A stretch of 64,000 bases of DNA from Burkholderiales bacterium. Lineage in GTDB: Bacteria > Pseudomonadota > Gammaproteobacteria > Burkholderiales > Burkholderiaceae_E. Below, piece by piece: positions 9,506 to 18,105 of this stretch. The stretch's first letter is position 1; each line of letters opens with the position of its first letter. Where the stretch lies: positions 160,946 through 224,945 of the forward strand of contig JAPLQF010000029.1 in the NCBI GenBank assembly GCA_026399875.1, written 5' to 3'. Made by a program: the position numbers and the translations under genes. Under the pieces are notes generated by a model. The model was not told the DNA's origin and did no database searches. It was given only the letters and a program-made list of their open reading frames with translations.

Positions 9506-11692
9506 ATGCAATCTCCCGGAGATATCCGGATCCTCGAGATCCGAACCCTGCGCGGCCCGAATCGCTGGACCTATCGTCCAGTCATCGAGGCGCTGGTCGA
9601 TATCGGCGAACTCGAAGACTTTCCCTCGAATCTTCTGCCCGGCTTCCCCGAACGGCTGGCGAGCTGGCTCCCCGGTCTCATCGAACACCGTTGCAGCTAC
9701 GGTGAGAGAGGCGGCTTCCTGCGCCGGCTGGCCGACGGTACCTGGCCAGGCCACATTCTCGAGCACGTCACCCTTGAGCTGCAGACCCTGGCCGGACTGC
9801 CGACCGGATTCGGCAAGGCGCGCGAAACATCCAGACGCGGTGTCTACAAAGTCGTGGTGCGTGCCTGGCATGAGGATGTTGCCCGTACTGCACTGCAAGA
9901 AGCCAGGCTGCTGATGCTCGCCGCCATCGAAGACCGCCCTTACGATGTCGCCGGCACGGTCCGCTCGCTGCGCAGGATGGTCGACAGGCTGTGTCTGGGG
10001 CCGAGCACCGGCTGCATCGTCGACGCCGCCGACGACCGCGATATCCCGACCATTCGCCTGAATGATGGCAATCTGGTGCAAATGGGTTACGGCGCAAATC
10101 AGCGCCGGATCTGGACCGCGGAAACCGACCGGACCAGCGCGATAGCCGAAAGTATTTCGCGCGACAAAGATCTGACGAAACAGCTGCTGGCCCCGGTTGG
10201 CGTTCCGGTGCCCGAAGGCGAGTACGTCCGCAGCGCGGCCCAGGCACGCCAGATTGCCGAGTCGATCGGCTACCCGGTGGTGGTCAAACCCTATGACGGC
10301 AACCACGGTCGTGGGGTATTTACCAACCTGGTCACTGGTAACGAGGTCGAGGCGGCCTATGACATCGCCCTGGACGAAGGCAGCGGCGTCATCGTCGAAC
10401 GATTCATCCAAGGCAGCGAGCATCGCCTGCTGGTCGTTGCAGGCAAGCTGGTCGCCGCGGCCCGGGGCGACCTGGCCTTCGTGACCGGCGACGGCCAAAG
10501 TTCGATCGAGCAACTCATCGACCGGCAACTCAACGCCGACCCGCGCCGGGGCAGTACCGAAGACACGCCACTCAATCCGGTACGGCTCGACTCGGCCTCC
10601 AGACTCGAACTGTCCCGGCAAGGGCTGAGTGCCGAATCGGTGCTGGCAGCCGGACGCGAGGTCCTGATCCAGCGCAACGGCAATGTCGCCATCGACTGCA
10701 CCGCAGACGTCCATCCCTCAACCGCCGCGCTCGCATCACTGGCAGCCAGGACGATCGGCCTGGACATCGCCGGGATCGACCTGGTCGCCGAAGACATCTC
10801 CCGCCCACTTGCCGAGCAGCGCGGTGCGATCGTCGAGGTGAACGCCGGCCCCGGTCTGCTGATGCACCTGCGACCGGCGGAAGGCAAGCCTCAGCCGGTT
10901 GGTCCTGCAATCGTCGACCATCTCTTCCCGCAAGGCGAGTCCGGCCGGATTCCGGTGGTGGGTATCACCGGCAGCCGGCATACCGGAGCGATCGCCCTCG
11001 CGGTGGAAAATCTGGCTGCGCAACTGGGACACAAGGTGGCCAGTGCGACAAGCGCGGGCCTGACGCTTGACGGACGACTCGTGCAGTCGGGCAACTGCGC
11101 CAACTACGATGCCGGTCGCAGGACGCTGCTGAGCCGATCGATCGACTTCGCGGTCATCGAAAACGGTGCCCGTGCCATCGCCGAGGACGGCCTGGCCTAT
11201 GACCGGTGCCTGATCGGGGTGGTGACGTCATTCGATCCGAGCGAAACCCTTGACGATCTGTACATCGAGACCCCTGAAGGCATGTATGGCGTGTATCGAA
11301 GCCAGGTCGATGTGGTGCTGTCTGAAGGCACTGCCGTTCTGAACGGCGACGATGAGCAAGTCGCCGACATGGCGTCGCTGTCGGACGGCGAGGTCATTTT
11401 CTATGGCCGCGACCCGGCGTCCGCGGCGATCGAGGCCCACCTTGCCAAGGGCGGTCGGGCAGTCTTTCCCCGCGGTCATCATGTGATTCTCGCCAGCGGC
11501 AACACCGAGACCGTGCTGCCTTCGCTACTCACCTCAAGCACAGACCTGGACGTTCTGCTGCCCGCCGCTGCGGTGGGCTGGTCACTGTCCATGTCCCCCG
11601 AATTGCTGCGCACGAGCCTCGAAAAACCCTTGCTGCAGGCACCTGTCTGTCACCCGGCGGTTGTCCGCACGACCGTCGCAATGAGCGCCTGA
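9506..11692 (+). CDS. cphA': Cyanophycin synthetase-like protein CphA' with degenerate C-terminal ligase
   Basis: Paralogue of cyanophycin synthetase, 728 residues. It has the N-terminal domain (RTLRGPNRW) and an intact ATP-grasp core (VVKPYDGNHGRG, VEVNAGPGLLMH). The Mur-ligase-like C-terminal half is shortened, and its P-loop reads GSRHTGA near residue 489 where active CphA has GTNGKTTT; the Lys and Thr needed for ATP are gone. This recalls cyanobacterial CphA2, whose C-terminal site is also lost and which polymerises beta-Asp-Arg dipeptides, but similarity of outcome does not prove the same activity. The start is the ATG at 9506; no good Shine-Dalgarno is visible. cphA follows 24 bp downstream in the same direction. 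Confidence 0.9.
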   Translation: MQSPGDIRILEIRTLRGPNRWTYRPVIEALVDIGELEDFPSNLLPGFPERLASWLPGLIEHRCSYGERGGFLRRLADGTWPGHILEHVTLELQTLAGLPTGFGKARETSRRGVYKVVVRAWHEDVARTALQEARLLMLAAIEDRPYDVAGTVRSLRRMVDRLCLGPSTGCIVDAADDRDIPTIRLNDGNLVQMGYGANQRRIWTAETDRTSAIAESISRDKDLTKQLLAPVGVPVPEGEYVRSAAQARQIAESIGYPVVVKPYDGNHGRGVFTNLVTGNEVEAAYDIALDEGSGVIVERFIQGSEHRLLVVAGKLVAAARGDLAFVTGDGQSSIEQLIDRQLNADPRRGSTEDTPLNPVRLDSASRLELSRQGLSAESVLAAGREVLIQRNGNVAIDCTADVHPSTAALASLAARTIGLDIAGIDLVAEDISRPLAEQRGAIVEVNAGPGLLMHLRPAEGKPQPVGPAIVDHLFPQGESGRIPVVGITGSRHTGAIALAVENLAAQLGHKVASATSAGLTLDGRLVQSGNCANYDAGRRTLLSRSIDFAVIENGARAIAEDGLAYDRCLIGVVTSFDPSETLDDLYIETPEGMYGVYRSQVDVVLSEGTAVLNGDDEQVADMASLSDGEVIFYGRDPASAAIEAHLAKGGRAVFPRGHHVILASGNTETVLPSLLTSSTDLDVLLPAAAVGWSLSMSPELLRTSLEKPLLQAPVCHPAVVRTTVAMSA

Positions 11693-11716
11693 TCACTTCG
11701 CTGCCTCCACGCCTCG

Positions 11717-14284
11717 ATGGACATTTCCCGAATCCGTGCATTGCGCGGCCCCAATCTCTGGAGCCGCTTTACGTCGATCGAGGCAGTCGTCACCAGCAGC
11801 GTTGCCGATATGAACGGCATGTCGCCGAGTGAAATAGCGACGCGCATGAACGCGCTGTGTCCCGGCATCGGAACACCGGATGTGGCTCCCGACAACACCG
11901 CTGCCGCACCGTATCTCCTCGGCTGGGCCGCGCTCAGGCTGCAGCAACTGGCCGGTTGCCCAGTGCGATTCCTGCAGTCGAAGCCCACCTCGGAGACCGG
12001 GGTCCATCGGATCGTCATCGAGTACAGCGAAGAAGCGGTCGGACGGCTTGCACTCGAATCGGCGACGTCGCTTTTTGGCGCAAGCCGCGATTCAGGCACC
12101 TTCGATGCAGCGAAGGCCATTGCTGCATTGAGCGAACTCGACGAGGACATTCGACTGGGACCCAGTACCGGCTCGATCGTCCAGGCCGCGATCGAGCGGG
12201 GTATTCCGTATCGACGCCTGACGCAAGGCAGTCTGGTGCAGTTCGGTTGGGGCATACACCAGCGGCGAATCCAGGCTGCCGAAATTGACAGCACAGGAGC
12301 GATCGCCGAGTCGATCGCTCAGGACAAGGAACTCAGCAAGACACTTCTCGACTCGGTCGGCGTACCGGTCCCCAGCGGACGATCGGTGACCGACTTCGAC
12401 GAAGCCTGGTCGGTGATGCAGTCACTCAATGCGCCGGTGGTGGTGAAACCTCGCGACGGCAATCAGGGCAAGGGCGTCACGGTCGATGTCGAGACCCGCG
12501 ATGAACTTGAAGCGGCATGGGCTGCCGCCAGTGAAATCAGCAGCGACATCATTGTCGAACGCTTCCTGCCTGGCGACGACTACCGGCTGCTGATCGTCGG
12601 GCGCAAACTGATTGCTGCCGCACGTCGCGACCCGCCGCTGGTCATCGGTGACGGGCAGCACACAGTTGCCGAACTGGTCGACCAGGTCAACAGCGACCCG
12701 CGCCGCGGCGACGGCCATGCGACACCGCTCACGCGAATCCGCTTCGATGCGATTGCCCTGGCCCGACTGGCCGCGCAAGGCTTGACGGCCGAATCCGTCC
12801 CCGAAGCCGGGTGCCGGGTCATCCTGCGCAACAACGCCAATCTCAGTACGGGTGGTACCGCCACCGATGTCACCGATGAGGTGCATCCGCAGGTCGCCGC
12901 CAGAGCCATCGAAGCCGCGCACATGGTGGGGCTCGATGTCTGCGGAGTCGATGTGGTTTGCCGGGATATCGCTCAGCCGCTTGAAGATCAGGGCGGCGGG
13001 GTTGTCGAAGTCAATGCCGCACCCGGCCTTCGCATGCATCTGGCGCCGTCGTTCGGCAAGCCGCGGCCGCTTGGCGAAGCGATCATCGATACCTTGTTTC
13101 CCGACGGCCACAACGGCCGGATACCGACGGTTGCCGTGACCGGCACCAACGGCAAGACAACCACCGTACGGCTCATCACCCACCTGCTGGCACAAGCCGG
13201 CCTGACCGTCGGCATGACCAATACCGACGGCGTCTTCGTGGGCAGCCAGCAGACCGATTCCGGCGACTGCAGCGGTCCCAAGAGCGCCCGCAGCGTCCTG
13301 CTGCACCCCGATGCGCAAGCCGCTGTTTTCGAAGTGGCACGAGGCGGACTACTGCGCGAAGGAATGGGTTTCGATCGGTGCGAAGTCGGCATCATTACCA
13401 ACATCGGCCAGGGCGATCACATCGGCCTGAACTTCATCGAATCGGCTGAAGACGTCGCCGCGATCAAATCGGTCGTGGCCCGAAACGTCTCAACCACTGG
13501 CGTGGCCGTGCTCAATGCGAATGATCCGCTTTGCGTGGCGATGGCCGACGATTGTCCAGGCGCGGTGACGTTTTTCGGCGACGACGCCCATCATCCGGTG
13601 ATCGCCGCACATCGTGCCAAAGGTCAACGAGTTGTGTTCCTTGACGGCGACGGCATCGTTGCGGCGCAAGGCAATGCCAGTTGGCGCTTCGCACTCTCCG
13701 ACATTCCTCTGACCCGTGGCGGACGCATCGGCTTTCAAATCGCCAATGCCATGGCAGCGATTGCTGCCGCATGGGCACTCAAGATGGACTGGGCCGTTCT
13801 GCGCCGCGGCCTGGCCAGCTTCGTGAGCGATGCCGGCAGTGCGCCCGGCAGGTTCAATGTTTTCGAGTGGCGCGGCGCGACCATCATTGCCGACTATGGC
13901 CACAATCCCGATGCCATCCAGGCGCTGGTTGATGCCGTGGCGGCCTTACCCGCCGAACGACGTTCGGTCGTCATCAGCGGGGCAGGCGACCGTCGCGACG
14001 AGGACCTGCGCCGCCAGACCCAGATCCTGGGCGACGCCTTCGACGATGTCATCCTCTACCAGGATGCGGCTCAACGCGGCCGCAGCGATGGCGAAGTCAT
14101 TGCACTGCTGCGCGAAGGACTGGCCGATGCCCGTCGAACACGACGCATCGACGAGATTCGCGGCGAGTTCATTGCCATCGACCTGGCGCTCGAGCGACTG
14201 CGCCCGGGTGACCTGAGCCTGATCCTGGTCGATCAGGTCCAGGAAGCGCTCGAGCATATTGCAGGGCGCATCGCACAGGCCTGA
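11717..14284 (+). CDS. cphA: Cyanophycin synthetase
   Basis: Makes cyanophycin (multi-L-arginyl-poly-L-aspartate), a nitrogen storage polymer deposited as cytosolic granules. At 855 residues it is full length for the family. It starts MDISRIRALRGPN; the ATP-grasp domain, which adds aspartate, has VVKPRDGNQGKG and EVNAAPGLRMH; the Mur-ligase-like domain, which adds arginine, has an intact P-loop GTNGKTTT at 476-483 and a DYGHNPDA motif near 726. Immediately downstream of cphA' in one operon. No cyanophycinase (cphB/cphE) is visible in this window. Confidence 0.96.
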   Translation: MDISRIRALRGPNLWSRFTSIEAVVTSSVADMNGMSPSEIATRMNALCPGIGTPDVAPDNTAAAPYLLGWAALRLQQLAGCPVRFLQSKPTSETGVHRIVIEYSEEAVGRLALESATSLFGASRDSGTFDAAKAIAALSELDEDIRLGPSTGSIVQAAIERGIPYRRLTQGSLVQFGWGIHQRRIQAAEIDSTGAIAESIAQDKELSKTLLDSVGVPVPSGRSVTDFDEAWSVMQSLNAPVVVKPRDGNQGKGVTVDVETRDELEAAWAAASEISSDIIVERFLPGDDYRLLIVGRKLIAAARRDPPLVIGDGQHTVAELVDQVNSDPRRGDGHATPLTRIRFDAIALARLAAQGLTAESVPEAGCRVILRNNANLSTGGTATDVTDEVHPQVAARAIEAAHMVGLDVCGVDVVCRDIAQPLEDQGGGVVEVNAAPGLRMHLAPSFGKPRPLGEAIIDTLFPDGHNGRIPTVAVTGTNGKTTTVRLITHLLAQAGLTVGMTNTDGVFVGSQQTDSGDCSGPKSARSVLLHPDAQAAVFEVARGGLLREGMGFDRCEVGIITNIGQGDHIGLNFIESAEDVAAIKSVVARNVSTTGVAVLNANDPLCVAMADDCPGAVTFFGDDAHHPVIAAHRAKGQRVVFLDGDGIVAAQGNASWRFALSDIPLTRGGRIGFQIANAMAAIAAAWALKMDWAVLRRGLASFVSDAGSAPGRFNVFEWRGATIIADYGHNPDAIQALVDAVAALPAERRSVVISGAGDRRDEDLRRQTQILGDAFDDVILYQDAAQRGRSDGEVIALLREGLADARRTRRIDEIRGEFIAIDLALERLRPGDLSLILVDQVQEALEHIAGRIAQA

Positions 14285-14483
14285 GCGGCCCATTCGCTCG
14301 ATGAGCCTTTCAATCAGCCTGTCAGCGGGCTGACCGCCACAACAGAACACGCTCCTGATCGGCGAACGCCCGGCGCGAGCCGCGAGTTTGAGCAAGGTCA
14401 ATTGCGCACGATTGCCACGCTTGCAGGCTCTTGCTCCGGACATCCGGATCGCCGGATGCAACTCAGCCCTGCAGGAGCCAGCA

Positions 14484-15137
14484 ATGAAATCCGATGTGCA
14501 GATGAAAGCCGATGTCGAAGCCGAACTCGACTGGGACCGCGCCATCAATGCGACGAATGTCGGCGTCAGCGTCAAGGACGGCATCGTCACACTCAGCGGC
14601 CATATCGATACCTATGCCGAGAAGTCGGCAATTGAGCGAGCGGTGCAACGGGTCGAAGGCGTCAAGGCGGTCGCGATCGAACTCGATGTGAAGCTTGCAC
14701 CAGGCCATCACCGCAGCGACTCCGAGATCGCCGCCGCAGTCGAAACTGCCTTCAGCTGGCATGCACTGATTCCCGCCGAGCGGCTGAAAGTCAGGGTCGA
14801 GAAAGGATGGGTGACGCTGTCGGGCGAACTCGACTGGGACTATCAGCGCCGCAGTGCGGAAACCGCCGTGCGGGCCCTGACCGGCGTCGTTGGCGTGACC
14901 AACAGCGTCACCCTGAAACCGCAGACCACCTCGCCCAATGTGGTCGGCCGAATCCGGGAAGCCCTGACCCGCCGGGCCGAACGCGAAGCCCGCAACATCG
15001 ACGCGACGGTCAATGGCTCGACCGTCACCCTGCACGGCAGCGTGCATACCTGGGCCGATCGCGCGGCTGCCGAAGGCGCCGCCTGGTCGGCGACTGGCGT
15101 GACACGCGTCGTGAACGAACTGAAGGTCGGCGGCTGA
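14484..15137 (+). CDS. Triple BON-domain protein
   Basis: 217-residue protein composed of three consecutive BON domains, about residues 5-70, 77-145 and 148-217. Each has the VSVKDGIVTLSGHIDTY-type strand pattern with a conserved glycine. BON domains bind phospholipid or mediate envelope stability, as in OsmY; no signal peptide is visible here, so a cytoplasmic or membrane-peripheral place is likely. The ATG at 14484 has GGAG 7 nt upstream; the in-frame GTG/TTG-type codons further upstream lack this. The next gene is an Hsp20, so a joint stress role is plausible. Confidence 0.88.
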   Translation: MKSDVQMKADVEAELDWDRAINATNVGVSVKDGIVTLSGHIDTYAEKSAIERAVQRVEGVKAVAIELDVKLAPGHHRSDSEIAAAVETAFSWHALIPAERLKVRVEKGWVTLSGELDWDYQRRSAETAVRALTGVVGVTNSVTLKPQTTSPNVVGRIREALTRRAEREARNIDATVNGSTVTLHGSVHTWADRAAAEGAAWSATGVTRVVNELKVGG

Positions 15138-15246
15138 CCCTCCCGCAAAACCGACGACTTGTCGCGGTCAGGCGAGTCCTCGCGCATTTGACTTTCCAAA
15201 ACGATTTTGACCAGTCCGATAAGCTGCCCAATGAAGGATGACCATC

Positions 15247-15672
15247 ATGAATGAACTGCTTCCGATCGATCCCTTTGCCGTCAATTCTTTCGAGGACACC
15301 CTGCGCGGCATGATGCGGCCATGGCGCATGGATCAGCTCGAGCGTGTGCCCCAGATCAGAATCGATCTGACCGAAAGCGATACGAGCTACAGCATCAAGG
15401 CCGATATCCCCGGCGTTCGCAAGGAGGACATTGATGTCCGCATCGAGGGCAATCAGGTGACGATCGGTGCCGAGGTCAAGAAGGAACGCGAGGAGAAAAA
15501 GAATGGTCGCGTCCTGAGAAGCGAGCGCCAATACGGTTACGCCAGCCGCAGTTTTTCGCTGCCGAGTTCGCTGGATGATGCCAAGGCTGAAGCGAAATAC
15601 GAGAATGGCGTGCTTGAGCTGACGATTCCGAAGAAAGGCTCAGGCAACGGCCGCAAGCTGTCGGTGCATTGA
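15247..15672 (+). CDS. Hsp20/alpha-crystallin small heat shock protein
   Basis: ATP-independent holdase chaperone of the cytoplasm, 141 residues. The alpha-crystallin domain runs from about residue 35 (IRIDLTESDTSYSIKADIPG) to the A-x-x-x-NGVLELTIPK stretch near 125-133, the family's most conserved motif. The ATG at 15247 is placed 8 nt after AAGGA; the ATG at 15238 three codons earlier lies inside that ribosome site and is less likely. Probably a separate unit from the BON gene 109 bp upstream. Confidence 0.93.
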   Translation: MNELLPIDPFAVNSFEDTLRGMMRPWRMDQLERVPQIRIDLTESDTSYSIKADIPGVRKEDIDVRIEGNQVTIGAEVKKEREEKKNGRVLRSERQYGYASRSFSLPSSLDDAKAEAKYENGVLELTIPKKGSGNGRKLSVH

Positions 15673-15679
15673 ACCGCGT

Positions 15680-15708
15680 GGGTCGCGCCGAGAGCGTCGG
15701 TGCGACCC
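15680..15708. terminator. Bidirectional hairpin between convergent genes
   Basis: GGGTCGC (15680-15686) pairs perfectly with GCGACCC (15702-15708), with an extra CGA/TCG helix inside. It lies between the hsp20 stop and the convergent regulator's stop. There is no U-tract, so Rho-independent function is not certain. Confidence 0.45.
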
Positions 15709-15724
15709 CGGGCACGAGTTCAGT

Positions 15725-16585
15725 TCAGGCCGAGATCCGGTTCGGGCTGGCGCCTTTCGAGCGGGCCCGCGATCGCTTCTCCTCGCCGCCTCGCCCGCCC
15801 CGGTCATCGACCATCCCGCGGGTCATGCGGGCAAAGGCCTTGAGCGCCTCGACATCGAGGATGCCGATTTCGCGATTTTCGACGCTGATGAATCCCCAGT
15901 TCGCGAGTTCACCGAACGAGCGACTGACGGTTTCGTGCGCCACGCCGAGGTGGCTGGCGATGTCGCGGCGACTCATCGGCAGACGCAACTGTCGCGATGA
16001 TTGACCGTAAACCGCCATTCTGGCCGACCGCTGCAGCAGGAACCTCGCAAGCCTGACTTCGGAAGCGACCGCAGCCATCACCTCGGCAATCTCGCTGGCG
16101 CGCGCAAGCTGGCTGCTGAGCGCATGTTGCAGGGCAATGTCGAGCGCGCTCACCCGATGACGCAGTCCATCGATTTCGCGAAGGCCAAGCGCATAAACGC
16201 TGGCCTCTTCGAGTGCGATCGCACTGACAGGATGGCGGCCGTTGCAAAGCGCGTCGAAGCCCAGCACCTCTGCGCGCCCCGCGAAGCCCAGGACCTGCTC
16301 ATAGCCGTCCTCGGCAATGCGCAGCGTCTTGAATGTTCCGCATCGCACAACATGCACGGCATTTGACTGAGCGCCCTCGTGAAAGAGCGTGGAGGCGGCA
16401 CTGACTCGGCGCAGCGGCACCAGAATGGTATCGGTCAGCCTGCGTTCATCGGGCTCGACGCCCAGCAGAAGCAGCAGATCCGTCAATCTGCCCTGTGGCG
16501 CTTCGGCCGCCGCTGCGACCGGTCTGACATACCAGGCCCGCTGAGGGCCGCTCTGGTACGTATCCTGTGATCGATCCTGGAACAT
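15725..16585 (-). CDS. Crp/Fnr-family transcriptional regulator
   Basis: Cyclic-nucleotide-fold sensor plus helix-turn-helix. From the ATG at 16585 the product has 286 residues: sensor domain about 50-170, dimer helix, then the HTH with MSRRDIASHLGVAHETVSRSF. The recognition helix carries E-x-x-S-R, the FNR-type DNA-reading pattern for TTGAT half-sites. The N-terminus has no cysteine cluster, so an oxygen-labile 4Fe-4S centre as in E. coli FNR is unlikely. A Ser/Arg-rich tail of about 30 residues follows the HTH. An upstream ATG at 16660 would give 311 residues; neither start has a strong ribosome site. Target genes are not evident. Confidence 0.85.
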   Translation of the reverse strand: MFQDRSQDTYQSGPQRAWYVRPVAAAAEAPQGRLTDLLLLLGVEPDERRLTDTILVPLRRVSAASTLFHEGAQSNAVHVVRCGTFKTLRIAEDGYEQVLGFAGRAEVLGFDALCNGRHPVSAIALEEASVYALGLREIDGLRHRVSALDIALQHALSSQLARASEIAEVMAAVASEVRLARFLLQRSARMAVYGQSSRQLRLPMSRRDIASHLGVAHETVSRSFGELANWGFISVENREIGILDVEALKAFARMTRGMVDDRGGRGGEEKRSRARSKGASPNRISA

Positions 16586-16773
16586 AAGCACCCCGCTGAT
16601 TGCCTGTCGAGTCGCGCCGGACGACGCATCGCTTACAGGCTGATCCTGCGTGGCGGTCATCGCCATCGGCGGGGGCTGCGACTTGCAGGCGCATAGGCCG
16701 CCTCGGGGCAAGGAGAACGCCTCGGGTTCATGGAGGACTGGTCCGACGCCAGCGGCTGGCGGCGTCGAGAAGA

Positions 16774-17062
16774 TGGTGGGCCTCCCGTGAGTCGAACACG
16801 GCACCAACGGATTCGGGTTTGCGTGACTTTCGCCACTCCCTGGACTTTGCCTTCACCTTATCTGTTCGACTTAGGTGGGTGCCGTCAAGTCTCTACACCT
16901 TCAACGATGCATACACATCGAAGCTTGGCTCGGCATTGCCCTATGCAGGATACGCACTTAGGTTTCACCGACTTTGACACCATCCCATACGCCGTTTCCG
17001 AATCGTATGGCACAACTTGCGCTATGAGTCCGCTGCTCTAACCAAGCATGAGCTAGAGGCCC
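16774..17062 (-). tRNA. tRNA-Ile2(CAU) interrupted by a group I intron
   Basis: Joining 17062-17024 to 16813-16774 gives a complete 79-nt-class cloverleaf: acceptor GGGCCTC/GAGGCCC, D stem GCTC/GAGC with GG in the loop, anticodon stem GCGGA/TCCGT with loop CTCATAA, T stem CCGTG/CACGG with loop TTCGACT, discriminator A and an encoded CCA. The anticodon CAT could mean elongator Met or Ile2. C4-G69 and C5-G68 match the pairs that TilS uses on E. coli tRNA-Ile2, and the known homologous intron sits in tRNA-Ile(CAU), so Ile2 is preferred. TilS would convert C34 to lysidine so the tRNA reads AUA. Confidence 0.93.
16814..17023 (-). ncRNA. Self-splicing group I intron (subgroup IC3) in the tRNA anticodon loop
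   Basis: 210 nt inserted between anticodon position 36 and position 37. Its sequence is clearly homologous to the Azoarcus tRNA-Ile intron as I remember it: shared blocks such as GCCGAGCCAAGCTTCG, GACGGCACCCACCTAAG and GGGAGTGGCGAAAGTCAC. P1 is CATAGC (17026-17021) with GTTGTG (17016-17011) and a GCAA loop, and has the expected U-G wobble at the 5' splice site. P2 is CCATACG (17010-17004)/CGTATGG (16991-16985) with a GAAA loop. P7 is GACTT (16891-16887)/AAGTC (16847-16843). The last base is the terminal G at 16814. No homing endonuclease is encoded. Confidence 0.95.
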
Positions 17063-17150
17063 GTCGCCGGATGATACCGTCTCCGGGCTGCCTCAAGCGA
17101 CGCGATAGAATCTGGCAGCGGAACAAATACTTTTTTATCAGGGGACTCCG

Positions 17151-18023
17151 ATGCGCTGGGAAGATGGTCGACAAAGCAGCAATGTGGAAGATAGAAGAGG
17201 GATGAAGATGCCCGGCGGCAAGGCCGGTGGCCTGGGCATCATCGGTATCGGCATTGCACTGCTGGCCAGCTGGTTTTTCGGCATCAATCCCATGGTCGCG
17301 CTCGGCCTGGTCCAGGGTGTCAGCAAGCTCGGCAGCCCCAGCGCACCCCAGCAGGTTCAAGGCCAGACCGGGCCGGTCGCCGATCCCGGCGGCAAGTTCA
17401 CCTCGGTCATCCTGGCCAGCACTGAAGATGTCTGGGCCGACGTCTTCAAGAAAGCGAACCAGCAGTACCGCCCTCCCAAGCTGGTGATCTTCGATGAGCT
17501 CACGCCCACCGCCTGCGGCACCGGGCAGAAGGCTGCCGGCCCTTTTTACTGCCCCAACGACCAGACGGTCTATATCGATCTGAGCTTTTATCGCATGCTC
17601 AAGCAGCAGTTCGCATCGCCCGGCGATTTCGCCCAGGCTTATGTCGTGGCGCACGAAGTCGGCCATCATGTGCAAAACCTGCTCGGCACGATGCAGCAGG
17701 TGCAATCGATGCAGCAGCGCGCCGGCGAGCGGCAGGCCAACCAGTTGTCGGTGCGGCTCGAACTGCAGGCCGACTGTTATGCCGGTGTGTGGGCGCATCA
17801 TTCGCAGCAGGCTCGCAACTGGCTCGATCGAGGCGACATCGAGGCCGGCCTGAATGCCGCCGCGCAGATCGGCGACGACAAGATGATGAGGCGATCGCAA
17901 GGCGTGGTGGTGCCCGATGCGTTTACCCACGGGTCGGGTGAACAGCGCCGCTACTGGTTCGCCGCTGGCATGAAGTCGGGCCAGCCCGGCGCCTGCGATA
18001 CCTTCAAGCAGACATCGCCCTGA
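17151..18023 (+). CDS. YpfJ-type neutral zinc metallopeptidase
   Basis: Putative membrane-anchored metalloprotease of 290 residues. One transmembrane segment follows a short basic N-terminus (GLGIIGIGIALLASWFFG, about residues 25-45), which places the catalytic domain outside the cytoplasm. The zinc motif HEVGHH is at 168-173, with a downstream glutamate (ELQADCYAGVWAHH) as third ligand. The length and the final FKQTSP tail match this family. The ATG at 17151 has AGGGGA before it. Alone, divergent from the tRNA gene. Substrate unknown. Confidence 0.92.
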   Translation: MRWEDGRQSSNVEDRRGMKMPGGKAGGLGIIGIGIALLASWFFGINPMVALGLVQGVSKLGSPSAPQQVQGQTGPVADPGGKFTSVILASTEDVWADVFKKANQQYRPPKLVIFDELTPTACGTGQKAAGPFYCPNDQTVYIDLSFYRMLKQQFASPGDFAQAYVVAHEVGHHVQNLLGTMQQVQSMQQRAGERQANQLSVRLELQADCYAGVWAHHSQQARNWLDRGDIEAGLNAAAQIGDDKMMRRSQGVVVPDAFTHGSGEQRRYWFAAGMKSGQPGACDTFKQTSP

Positions 18024-18105
18024 GCGACAATCGGATCCTTCGCTGACTGCGCCGGCAAACACCCGATCGCTGCCGCCGAGGCATCACTCAACCCGGAGGA
18101 TCCCC

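Noticed and set aside
16600..17041. Short open frames across the tRNA and its intron
   Set aside because: They run through structured RNA (tRNA exons and the group I intron) on the antisense side and resemble nothing; no homing endonuclease is encoded.
17024..17062. Calling the split tRNA an elongator tRNA-Met
   Set aside because: The anticodon CAT allows it, but C4-G69 and C5-G68, discriminator A and the homologous Azoarcus intron host favour tRNA-Ile2. It stays a secondary possibility.
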